This document shows, piece after piece, positions 1-6,154 of a stretch of DNA of 8,392 nt. The DNA is from Candidatus Caenarcanales bacterium. Lineage in GTDB: Bacteria > Cyanobacteriota > Vampirovibrionia > Caenarcaniphilales > Caenarcanaceae. The translations under genes and the position numbers were made by a program. The stretch lies in the NCBI GenBank assembly GCA_947489925.1, contig CANLFK010000096.1, positions 1 to 8,392 on the forward strand, written 5' to 3'. How positions within the stretch are numbered: position 1 is the first letter of the stretch; every line of letters begins with the position of its first letter. Under the pieces are notes generated by a model. That model saw only the letters and a list, made by a program, of their open reading frames with translations, was not told the origin of the DNA and did no database searches.

Positions 1-2
1 AA

Positions 3-530
3 AAAGGTATTCCAAATGTGAAAATTACTTTATTCGATAAACCAATAAAAAGCGATAAACAAGGTGAATTTGTCATTATTGATGTTCCCAGAGGTACATA
101 TGATTTAAATTTGGATACAACTACTTTACCGATTGCTTTGTCCGCTATTGACGAAAAATTAATGGTACAAATTGACGCCCGAAAAATAACGGAAGCAAGT
201 TTTGCAATTGGTATTAATTCAGGTTCAGTAAGCGGAGAGGTGTCTGTCATCGACCTAAAAGGTGAAAAACAATCAGTACAAGGTATAGTAGTAATAGCTT
301 TAAATAATGAAGGTAAAGAAGCCGCTTATACTTATACTAATCCCGACGGTTCATATACTTTATCAGAGCTAGAACCAGGCGATTATATAATTACTTTGGA
401 TAAACTAGATATTTCTAAACGAAATTTGACCATAAAAGAAATAAAGAAAAAAATTAATATACCAATTAAACTAGATGATATTGTCGAAATTAGTGATATA
501 AGTTTTGAAGCTTCACAAGCGGCTTTTTAA
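3..530 (+). CDS. C-terminal part of a surface-type protein with carboxypeptidase-regulatory / SdrD-B-like repeats (5' end outside window)
   Basis: A GTG at 18 could be read as a start, but the frame stays open to the window edge and the codons before it (K-G-I-P-N, then V-K-I-T-L) complete the classic G-x-P-x-V-x-V-x-L strand of this fold. This is therefore the 3' end of a longer gene. Numbering from nt 3, residues 1-45 form one domain with GEFVIIDVPRGTYDLNLDT and a T-L-P tail typical of SdrD-B-like modules. Residues about 73-135 form a second domain (SGSVSGEV, then NPDGSYTLSELEPGDYIITL), matching the carboxypeptidase-regulatory consensus of a D-G-x-Y turn followed by P-G-x-Y. The last 40 residues are Lys/Ile-rich and carry no LPXTG, PEP-CTERM or other sorting signal. 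Such domains act as extracellular stalks or adhesion modules; this protein's own role cannot be told from the C-terminus. The methyltransferase follows after 27 nt on the same strand. Confidence 0.8.
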   Translation, partial: KGIPNVKITLFDKPIKSDKQGEFVIIDVPRGTYDLNLDTTTLPIALSAIDEKLMVQIDARKITEASFAIGINSGSVSGEVSVIDLKGEKQSVQGIVVIALNNEGKEAAYTYTNPDGSYTLSELEPGDYIITLDKLDISKRNLTIKEIKKKINIPIKLDDIVEISDISFEASQAAF

Positions 531-557
531 CAATTCTTTTAAACTCAAAACAAAAAA

Positions 558-1292
558 ATGACATTTACTTTAACTCAATTAATTATAATTCTTATTATTG
601 TTTGTATTACCATTGCTATTATCTTGAGCCTTTCTGTTTTTTGGCTTTTATATGTTACTGAATTTAGCTATTTTGGCAGGCAAATTACTAAGTTTCTTTA
701 TAATCTTTTTTCAGGAGTTTATCAATTTAAATGGAAACAAAAAGCTTATGATGCCGAAACAGAAGAAAAACTCTTTTTAAAACCTTTAAGAAAAGCTTGT
801 GAAAATAAACAAAATTTAAAAGTAATTGATTTAGCTTGCGGAACAGGTCGCCTGAGTATTTTATTGGCGAAACAAACTTGGTTTAATGGCATTATTCAAT
901 GTTATGACTTTTCGGATGGAATGTTAAATATTTTTAAAACCGAAAAAGCTAAATTAAAACCCGAAGAACAAAGCAAAATTATAATTTATAAAATGAATTT
1001 ATTAGACTGGCCAAACGATCAACTAATTGACCAAGATTATGATTTGGTGATTTTAACTGAAGCGGGAGAATTTTTACCTAATTTTATTAATTTAACCGAA
1101 AAAATTGGCAAATGTTTAAAGTCAAAAGCCCTATTTCTTCTTACCAAGCCGCCAGATCATTTAGCTTATTTGTATCCTAATCGAAAACAAAATACCTTAG
1201 ATTTAACAGCTTTATTAAAAGAACAGGGCTTTTCTGAAATTAATATTTTTCCTTGGTCTAATCGCTATGAAGTTGTACAAGCTTGGAAATAA
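558..1292 (+). CDS. Membrane-anchored class I SAM-dependent methyltransferase
   Basis: This 244-residue protein begins with one strong hydrophobic helix (residues about 8-32, rich in Ile/Leu/Val), so the enzyme is probably tethered to the inner membrane with its catalytic domain in the cytoplasm. Motif I is KVIDLACGTGRLS at 88-100, the glycine-rich SAM-binding loop. It is followed by an acidic post-I segment YDFSDGML (116-123), an N-L-L-D-W segment (147-151) and motif IV-like YDLVILTEAGEFLP (161-174). The C-terminal half completes a Rossmann-type fold with KALFLLTKPPDH (190-201). The fold is clear; the substrate (lipid, quinone, small molecule or protein) cannot be inferred. There is no Shine-Dalgarno sequence: the ATG follows an A-rich run. 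The start is chosen because it includes the membrane helix and lies 27 nt after the preceding gene. It converges on the protease gene with 8 nt between stop codons. A damaged copy of its 3' end lies at 2476-2530. Confidence 0.85.
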   Translation: MTFTLTQLIIILIIVCITIAIILSLSVFWLLYVTEFSYFGRQITKFLYNLFSGVYQFKWKQKAYDAETEEKLFLKPLRKACENKQNLKVIDLACGTGRLSILLAKQTWFNGIIQCYDFSDGMLNIFKTEKAKLKPEEQSKIIIYKMNLLDWPNDQLIDQDYDLVILTEAGEFLPNFINLTEKIGKCLKSKALFLLTKPPDHLAYLYPNRKQNTLDLTALLKEQGFSEINIFPWSNRYEVVQAWK

Positions 1293-1300
1293 ATATTATA

Positions 1301-2395
1301 TTAATTGTAAGTTTTCTTTACATCTTCAACTAAAGCATTAGGAGTAGCCCAAGAAGTCGCTGGAATTGAACTGTCTAATACGGGTGTAAACCTTTTTAAA
1401 ACGCCATTAACTTCTGTGTATAAAATCACATTGCCTACATCGCCTAGCGAAAAATTCCAGTCAGCAAAAGGCTTAAGCAAAACAAATACTTTATTTAAAT
1501 CTTGATTATTATTAGCCACAAGTTCTCTTGCCATTGACGGATCTAAAATTCCAAGTTCTTGCAAATCTGTCAGAGATAAAACCTTTGACTCTTCTGATTT
1601 GTCCGACTCTTCCAATAAACTTACTAATGACTCACTGCCTAGATATTCATTGTTTTCTAATTTTAATTCTGCTCTTCTCCTGACATCTGAAGAGTATACA
1701 TCTTTTAATTTTTGTCCACTTAAATTTGTATATGTATTTGGAGCGAGTACTGAAAGAGGCATATCAATTTTTTCATCATGGTTTATATCAATTCCTTGTG
1801 GTTTAATTTCTGGAGCAATAACACCATTAGAAACCCTTTCTGTCCACGGATTAGTAATATTTCTTTTGCTAGCTTGTGTCATAGGAGCTTTACCCACAAT
1901 TCCGTCTGAAGCGGCAACAATAAATATATTGGGATGTTGAGCCAATTTCTGCTTTGCTGATGAATTAATACTTTCATTTCCCGCCGCTATATAGATTTTA
2001 GCTCCTTTATCGGCTACTTTTAACAAAAGATCGTCTATGCTTGAGTCCCATTCAATCGAAAGATTAATAAATACATTACTGAAATCTATATTTTGGGCTA
2101 AAAGTTTATTTAAATAATTTGCAATGTCTTCAGCTCGACCAAAATCATCAACATTAATTTGGGTAACTTTAAGATCAGTTTGAGATTCGATAATATCAGC
2201 AATTACATCTCCATGATCACGATCTTTTATTCCATCATTATTATAATCAAATCGTTGGCTTCTACCAAATGAATCGAATACTAAGATTTCAGGTGCTTTC
2301 TTAATTTGCGGATTTTGTACTCTATTCTCATTCGTAAGTTTAGAAGTGGGTTGTTGGTTTGGAACGGCGGAAGTTTTTGAAAGATTCCCTACCAT
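1301..2395 (-). CDS. Subtilisin-family (S8) serine protease, atypical, without signal peptide
   Basis: The 364-residue protein carries the S8 catalytic set in the right order: Asp41 in EILVFDSFG, His61 in DHGDVIADII, oxyanion Asn140 in IYIAAGNES and Ser348 in ATSWATPNA, the counterpart of the usual G-T-S-x-A-T-P. Two features are odd. A D-x-N-x-D-G-x-x-D loop (residues 50-58), like an EF-hand or dockerin calcium loop, sits directly before the catalytic His. A second D-x-N-x-D-x-x-x-D loop (203-211) lies in a long insertion between Asn140 and Ser348 (208 residues, against about 66 in subtilisin BPN'). That insertion also has a Ser/Glu/Lys-rich stretch (250-270). The N-terminus (about residues 1-30) is Asn/Ser/Thr/Gln/Pro-rich with no hydrophobic core, so neither a Sec signal nor a normal prodomain is visible. 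Met at 2395 is the only plausible start; no Shine-Dalgarno is seen. Proteolysis is inferred from family motifs; target and location are unknown. Confidence 0.8.
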   Translation of the reverse strand: MVGNLSKTSAVPNQQPTSKLTNENRVQNPQIKKAPEILVFDSFGRSQRFDYNNDGIKDRDHGDVIADIIESQTDLKVTQINVDDFGRAEDIANYLNKLLAQNIDFSNVFINLSIEWDSSIDDLLLKVADKGAKIYIAAGNESINSSAKQKLAQHPNIFIVAASDGIVGKAPMTQASKRNITNPWTERVSNGVIAPEIKPQGIDINHDEKIDMPLSVLAPNTYTNLSGQKLKDVYSSDVRRRAELKLENNEYLGSESLVSLLEESDKSEESKVLSLTDLQELGILDPSMARELVANNNQDLNKVFVLLKPFADWNFSLGDVGNVILYTEVNGVLKRFTPVLDSSIPATSWATPNALVEDVKKTYN

Positions 2396-2475
2396 AATTA
2401 TGACTGAGTAAGATTTATCTTTACATTATGGAGTAATCATATTAAGTTTTAATTATTATAAAAATAAATTTTCTC

Positions 2476-2530
2476 AAGCCCTATTTCTCCTTACAAAAAT
2501 GCCAGATGATTAAAAGAAAAGGGCTTCTCT
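2476..2530 (+). pseudogene. Relic of the 3' part of a methyltransferase gene
   Basis: Two blocks here match the methyltransferase gene at 558-1292 in the same order and strand. Bases 2476-2510 match 1126-1160 at 29 of 35 positions, and 2510-2530 match 1215-1235 at 19 of 21. Relative to the gene, about 55 bases between the blocks are missing. In the old frame the relic reads A-L-F-L-L-T-K-x-P-D-x and then hits a stop, against ALFLLTKPPDH in the intact protein. It lies 6 nt beyond the stop codon of the oxidase gene and cannot encode an enzyme. It is either a decayed paralogue or a fragment left by a local duplication or rearrangement that now brackets the protease gene. Confidence 0.7.
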
Positions 2531-2536
2531 CTCTGT

Positions 2537-3907
2537 TTAATTTTCAACACTAGCCTTATCAACCTTTGTGCCTTTGGCTTTTTTCTCGATAACCTGAATT
2601 GAATCATATAAATAAGCTGAGAGAGCTCTTACTTCTTCTTCAGTACCAATAAGTGGCGGCATAACACTATGATAAGGATTTTCTTTTTCGGGCTTTTGCA
2701 TAATTATTAATAATTGATAAATAGACTCACTATCACGACCCGCTAATCTTTTATCTAAAGCACGATAACCACTCATTGTATGACAAGCCATGCACTGGCC
2801 AACAAACATTTGCTCTCCCAAAGTCGAATCTTTTGGTTTAAATCTCATTTCTTCGGTAAAGCTTCTGTTTAAAGGTTTTTTGGTAGTTGCTTTTAAAGGC
2901 ACTCCATTCGAAAACATAAAACCACGAATGACATATGGTTTACGCAAATATTCACGGGTATATTCGTATGAAGCTACAAAAATAGCCATTCCAGCCAATA
3001 AGAGAGCTGATTTTCTCCAAGTGAATTCCCGTGGGTTTAAATAAGCACTCACAAAGAAACCTAAACCAGTGGTAATAACTGCCAAAATACCCAGTAAAGC
3101 AATTCTGCTCACAATGGCCATATTTCCGAAAGCAGCTTTACCAACGCCACCAGCCAAACCAGATAATAAACTTTGTAAAATTGGAGCGGGCAAAGTGCTA
3201 AAATACCAAATCAAAGAAGCAATTAAAAGTCCATAGGTTGGAACAAGCCAAGAAGAAGTATAAGCTAATAATTCTTTACGGAAACGGCTATCTTGCGGCA
3301 TTTTACTAACCACAAAAGTTGCATAAATTCCTGCTAAAGAAATACAAATCAAAGTCCTGACTACTAAAGCAGGCCAAAAGCCATTATTAAAATAAGCATG
3401 CATAAAATTATGCGTCGTTGGCCAATCACCAGGAGTAAGCATAAAAGTTAAAATGCCATTAATTGTAAATAGACTTAGCCAAGCAGTAGTGGCGTAAATC
3501 CAGCCAATGGTTTGGTGAACTTTCGGAGACATTTTCTCCCAGCCATAATAATAAAATACTAAAGAAATGATTTCGACTAAAAAGACAGCCCATTCGGTCG
3601 CCCAAATAAAAGAGAACAATCTAATTAGAGAAGAACTTGCTTGTGGACTGATTAGACCAATTGCCCACCAAATTCCAATTCCTGAAATGGCACCGACCAC
3701 ATTTGTTAAAATTAAAAAGAAGCGGCTAAAGTCTTTTAAAAAGTCAATGACATCCTCACGATTGTTTTTGCGAGCCCAAGCTTCAGTAGTAGGTAAAAAG
3801 ATACCTCCACCAACGGCAAATTGAGAAATTAAAACGTGAAAAGTAGCAATTAACCCGATAATCCAACCAGGTCCAACGCCACCGACAATCCATGCTGGGT
3901 AATCCAT
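2537..3907 (-). CDS. CydA-like (cytochrome bd superfamily) subunit fused to a C-terminal cytochrome c domain
   Basis: The 456-residue protein aligns with cytochrome bd subunit I over its membrane part (about eight helices between residues 13 and 315). By comparison with E. coli CydA as I remember it, His24 (FHVLISQFAVGGG) matches His19, Glu105 and Glu112 match Glu99 and Glu107, His131 matches His126, Asn150 matches Asn148, and LRKPY (321-325) takes the place of GRQPW. The b558 ligands are not kept: Arg184 stands for His186 and Ala270 for Met393. The quinol-binding Q-loop between helices 6 and 7 is absent. After the membrane part comes one heme c domain: C372-M-A-C-H376 and probable axial Met416 (SVMPPL). 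With eight helices and a periplasmic N-terminus, this domain should lie in the periplasm. It is best placed in the c-fused, non-quinol branch of the bd superfamily, probably taking electrons from a cytochrome c or other periplasmic donor. No cydB-like or cytochrome partner is adjacent. The start has no Shine-Dalgarno. Confidence 0.88.
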   Translation of the reverse strand: MDYPAWIVGGVGPGWIIGLIATFHVLISQFAVGGGIFLPTTEAWARKNNREDVIDFLKDFSRFFLILTNVVGAISGIGIWWAIGLISPQASSSLIRLFSFIWATEWAVFLVEIISLVFYYYGWEKMSPKVHQTIGWIYATTAWLSLFTINGILTFMLTPGDWPTTHNFMHAYFNNGFWPALVVRTLICISLAGIYATFVVSKMPQDSRFRKELLAYTSSWLVPTYGLLIASLIWYFSTLPAPILQSLLSGLAGGVGKAAFGNMAIVSRIALLGILAVITTGLGFFVSAYLNPREFTWRKSALLLAGMAIFVASYEYTREYLRKPYVIRGFMFSNGVPLKATTKKPLNRSFTEEMRFKPKDSTLGEQMFVGQCMACHTMSGYRALDKRLAGRDSESIYQLLIIMQKPEKENPYHSVMPPLIGTEEEVRALSAYLYDSIQVIEKKAKGTKVDKASVEN

Positions 3908-3912
3908 AAAAG

Positions 3913-3956
3913 TTAGTTTAATTTGATTTAAGTATATTAATTATATTTCAAACTAA
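3913..3956. repeat. Inverted repeat in the divergent spacer (arms 3913-3919 and 3950-3956)
   Basis: TTAGTTT at 3913-3919 and AAACTAA at 3950-3956 are perfect inverted copies separated by 30 bases, and they bracket the candidate TATAAT of the oxidase gene. This geometry could be an operator for a dimeric regulator, or a long-looped stem in the leader. Seven-base AT-rich arms can occur by chance. Confidence 0.3.
3940..3945 (-). promoter_or_regulatory. Candidate -10 box for the oxidase-cytochrome c gene
   Basis: Read on the minus strand this is a perfect TATAAT, which would place the start of transcription about 25-30 nt before the ATG at 3907. No good -35 hexamer is found at 16-18 bp; the nearest candidate, CTGATT, is about 20 bp away and matches poorly. 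The surrounding DNA is very AT-rich, so a chance match is quite possible. Confidence 0.25.
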
Positions 3957-4086
3957 TTTATAATGAATCAGTTTTTTCAGAAATTTATGCAAAATAATAA
4001 AAACCCTTTAAATTAGTTTTTTTAATTAGTCTTTTCAGTCGATAAAATCATGGTTTTTTTGTATGGTGGGAAATCTCTAAATTATA

Positions 4087-5070
4087 ATGAGATTTATTTT
4101 TTTATTTTTTATCTTAAATTGTGTTTTTCTTAAATTGCCTTGCTTTGCTGAAGGTCCAAATATTTTATTAATTGGTTTAAGCGTTAATGAATTAGCAGAA
4201 GACGAAAGAGAAAAACTAACTGAATATACAATTATGGAAAGACCATTTTTGCCAGCCGCTAAAATTAGTAAATTGGCCGAACAATCTTCCGCTCAAAAAG
4301 TAATTGTCAAGCAAAGCTCTGGTTTAATTTATGAATATAGCTCAAAAGGTCATTTGCTAAAAAAACTGGAAGGTCAAGATATTTCAAATTTTACATATAA
4401 CCAGCAAATGAAGCCAATTAATATTAATAATCAAAGCTTTCACCATTCCCAGAATAATAATTTTAATAATCATAGTTCAAATAATAATTACATCCAAAGC
4501 CAAATCCCAATTTACTCGCAATCTCCGACCATATACAATGGAGGACAAATGCCAACACCCACTATAGATCCTGCCAAATTTCAAAGACCCTTTCCGGGTG
4601 CTAATATCTCTAATAATTGGTATCCGGGGAAATCAGAATATAGTTATTTGCCAGGCGAAGGAGATGTTTTGCTTCCTCCAGGTATTACAACTACAAGAAA
4701 AGTCATTAAACAATTAGCTGGCTTGGCTCAAAATAATGCTTATCCGTTTTGGTTTGATAATTATTTAACTACTTCTTCTAATGCAAACAGTTTACTAGCT
4801 GGTCCAAATACTGGTACTAATGCAGGTTTTCCCGCTTTGGAATTCAGTGCTGATACAAGTTCTAATGCGGCTGTGGTTGGAGCTCAATGGTTTAATTCAG
4901 GTATTGGAATTGGTGCAACAGTCTTAGACGCTATTTTGAGCAAAAGAGAGCTTGAATTAAGACGAAGACAAGCCACAGAGCAAGCTAATGGAACACCCAA
5001 TTATGTTTATCCAAGTCAGGCTTATACTGTTTATCCTCAAATGCCATATCAACCAATTCCTCGCAATTAA
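4087..5070 (+). CDS. Secreted Asn/Gln-rich protein of unknown function
   Basis: I do not recognise this 327-residue protein. Residues 1-21 are a standard Sec signal peptide: Met-Arg, a hydrophobic core (IFLFFILNCVFLKL) and probable signal peptidase I cleavage after C-F-A at 21. Pro before Cys19 argues against a lipoprotein lipobox. Residues 22-100 look folded, with the segment KVIVKQSSGLIYEYSSKG forming likely beta strands. Residues 111-150 are low-complexity Asn/Gln/Ser/His. Residues 180-200 are Gly/Pro-rich. Residues 255-285 hold a small-residue hydrophobic stretch (VVGAQWF, GIGIGATVL), followed by a charged helix KRELELRRRQ (286-295). The tail is Pro/Tyr/Gln-rich. A periplasmic or cell-surface role is inferred from the signal peptide alone. 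An in-frame TAA at 4078-4080 makes 4087 the furthest possible ATG, and the signal peptide supports it. It is transcribed divergently from the oxidase gene and heads a plus-strand run of three unknown genes. Confidence 0.75.
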   Translation: MRFIFLFFILNCVFLKLPCFAEGPNILLIGLSVNELAEDEREKLTEYTIMERPFLPAAKISKLAEQSSAQKVIVKQSSGLIYEYSSKGHLLKKLEGQDISNFTYNQQMKPININNQSFHHSQNNNFNNHSSNNNYIQSQIPIYSQSPTIYNGGQMPTPTIDPAKFQRPFPGANISNNWYPGKSEYSYLPGEGDVLLPPGITTTRKVIKQLAGLAQNNAYPFWFDNYLTTSSNANSLLAGPNTGTNAGFPALEFSADTSSNAAVVGAQWFNSGIGIGATVLDAILSKRELELRRRQATEQANGTPNYVYPSQAYTVYPQMPYQPIPRN

Positions 5071-5127
5071 AAACGGACAAATAAATTAATGCCGTAATCC
5101 TTCTAAATTTGGGGCTTTACAAATAAT

Positions 5128-5135
5128 AGTAATTA
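5128..5135 (+). promoter_or_regulatory. Shared upstream element AGTAATTA (copy before the 5181 gene)
   Basis: The octamer AGTAATTA lies 45 nt before the ATG at 5181. The same octamer occurs twice, plus one variant, in the 89-nt spacer before the next gene (6079-6116). Finding it in these two spacers suggests a common regulator or promoter element for the two genes. It is short and AT-rich, so this remains a suggestion. Confidence 0.25.
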
Positions 5136-5180
5136 AATTTTGAGTGCTTATAACTATATTAAGCTAAAAAGGTTAATTTT

Positions 5181-6065
5181 ATGAGCAATACAATAAGCCA
5201 ATCTAAAACACCTATTAATTTAAGTCAAGTTAATAATGTTCAACATAATCAAGTGAATATTATCGCACCAAATGCAGATACTGCTCCTAATAGGTTTATT
5301 CCAGTTACAGCTTATAATTATGATAGTAGTAATTTAAATTCTAATTCTAATTCTCATTCAGTTTTTAGAAATGTTAATCCTTTTGCAACTGATCAGCCAA
5401 ATAATACTGGTTTAAATAGTACTGTTTTTAATGAATTATCTGCTATTGATGAATTAATTGGTCCAAATTCTTTAATTTCAATTCATCGTACTGCTGATGG
5501 CAAACCTAATGGATTAACTGTACAATATGATCCAAAAATAGTAGGGAAAATACTAATAGACTTAGCCCAAAGAAGAGATGGCAAAGATATTATTGGTAAG
5601 CTCAGAAGTTTGCTTGGTAACCTCGAAGCGGGACGATTTCAGGGCTTAAAAGTGTATACAGCAGACGAGCAAGGTATACCAAGAGAGAGCGGTATTTTGA
5701 GCAGTGCTTCAACCGCTATTGGTAGTACTCAGCAAATAATGGCTACTTCTACTCAAGGCTTTAATCCATTTTCACGGGCTGGTGAAGTTATATTAGCTTG
5801 GCTTGATATTTTGGCAATAGATCCAACTACTATTCAAGGTGATTTTGTAAATGTTGCTGGTAGCCAAGTGCCAAAAACTGACTTAGACACCTTAAATGCT
5901 GTTTTAAAACAAAATCCAGAAATTCCAAAAGCTTTAGAACAGTTTACTGGCGTTTTGAAAATTTACAATAAACGTCAAACTGACAATATAGCAGCCGCTG
6001 AAAATGTTAGAAAAGTTAACGAGAAATTAGCACAACCAGGTGGTGAAGCAGGAAAAGCAGGTTAA
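5181..6065 (+). CDS. Unknown protein with Asn/Ser-rich N-terminus and helical C-terminal domain
   Basis: I do not recognise this 294-residue protein. Residues 1-80 are poorly structured and rich in Asn, Ser, Gln and Thr, including an N-S-N-S-N-S run (53-58) encoded by three tandem AATTCT hexamers. There is no hydrophobic signal or membrane helix. From about 84 onward it appears folded and mainly helical: NELSAIDELIG, then VGKILIDLAQRRDGKDIIGKLRSLLGNL (121-148), AGEVILAWLDILAID (200-214) and a charged C-terminal helix (264-284) ending in a Gly-rich tail. The ATG has a partial Shine-Dalgarno, AAGG at 5169-5172 with 8-nt spacing, the only one among the genes here. The layout (disordered polar N-terminus, helical body, Gly tail) recurs in the next gene, which suggests related roles without sequence homology visible by eye. 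The N-terminus would suit a Sec-independent secretion substrate, but no secretion genes are in view. Confidence 0.75.
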   Translation: MSNTISQSKTPINLSQVNNVQHNQVNIIAPNADTAPNRFIPVTAYNYDSSNLNSNSNSHSVFRNVNPFATDQPNNTGLNSTVFNELSAIDELIGPNSLISIHRTADGKPNGLTVQYDPKIVGKILIDLAQRRDGKDIIGKLRSLLGNLEAGRFQGLKVYTADEQGIPRESGILSSASTAIGSTQQIMATSTQGFNPFSRAGEVILAWLDILAIDPTTIQGDFVNVAGSQVPKTDLDTLNAVLKQNPEIPKALEQFTGVLKIYNKRQTDNIAAAENVRKVNEKLAQPGGEAGKAG

Positions 6066-6078
6066 AACCCTCATTAAT

Positions 6079-6116
6079 TCAGTAAATTCTCAGTAATTAA
6101 AGCTTATTAGTAATTA
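6079..6116 (+). promoter_or_regulatory. Three tandem copies of a TCAGTAATTA-like element before the 6155 gene
   Basis: TCAGTAAATT (6079-6088), TCAGTAATTA (6090-6099) and TTAGTAATTA (6107-6116) lie in series, 38-76 nt before the ATG at 6155. Two of them contain exactly the AGTAATTA octamer seen before the preceding gene. TATAAA at 6119-6124 directly follows and may be a -10 box, though no convincing -35 is present. Repeated boxes ahead of a -10-like site are typical of activator or repressor binding; no regulator is identified. Confidence 0.3.
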
Positions 6117-6154
6117 GGTATAAATTAATTAATCAAATAAAATATAAAAATAAA

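Noticed and set aside
1599..1940. Plus-strand 113-codon open frame
   Set aside because: It lies wholly inside the S8 protease gene on the other strand, and its Ser/Phe/Leu-rich translation has no motif.
2790..3044. Plus-strand 84-codon open frame
   Set aside because: It is antisense to the oxidase-cytochrome c gene, whose heme-binding and membrane motifs are certain.
3567..3824. Plus-strand 85-codon open frame
   Set aside because: It is antisense to the conserved CydA-like membrane helices and has no protein-like features of its own.
4441..4500. AAT-rich tract in the 4087 gene as a microsatellite or CRISPR-like repeat
   Set aside because: The period is irregular and it fits an Asn-rich coding linker; there are no spacers or conserved repeat units.
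5071..5096. ACGG/CCGT stem after the 4087 gene as a terminator
   Set aside because: Only four base pairs with a long loop and no T-run following.
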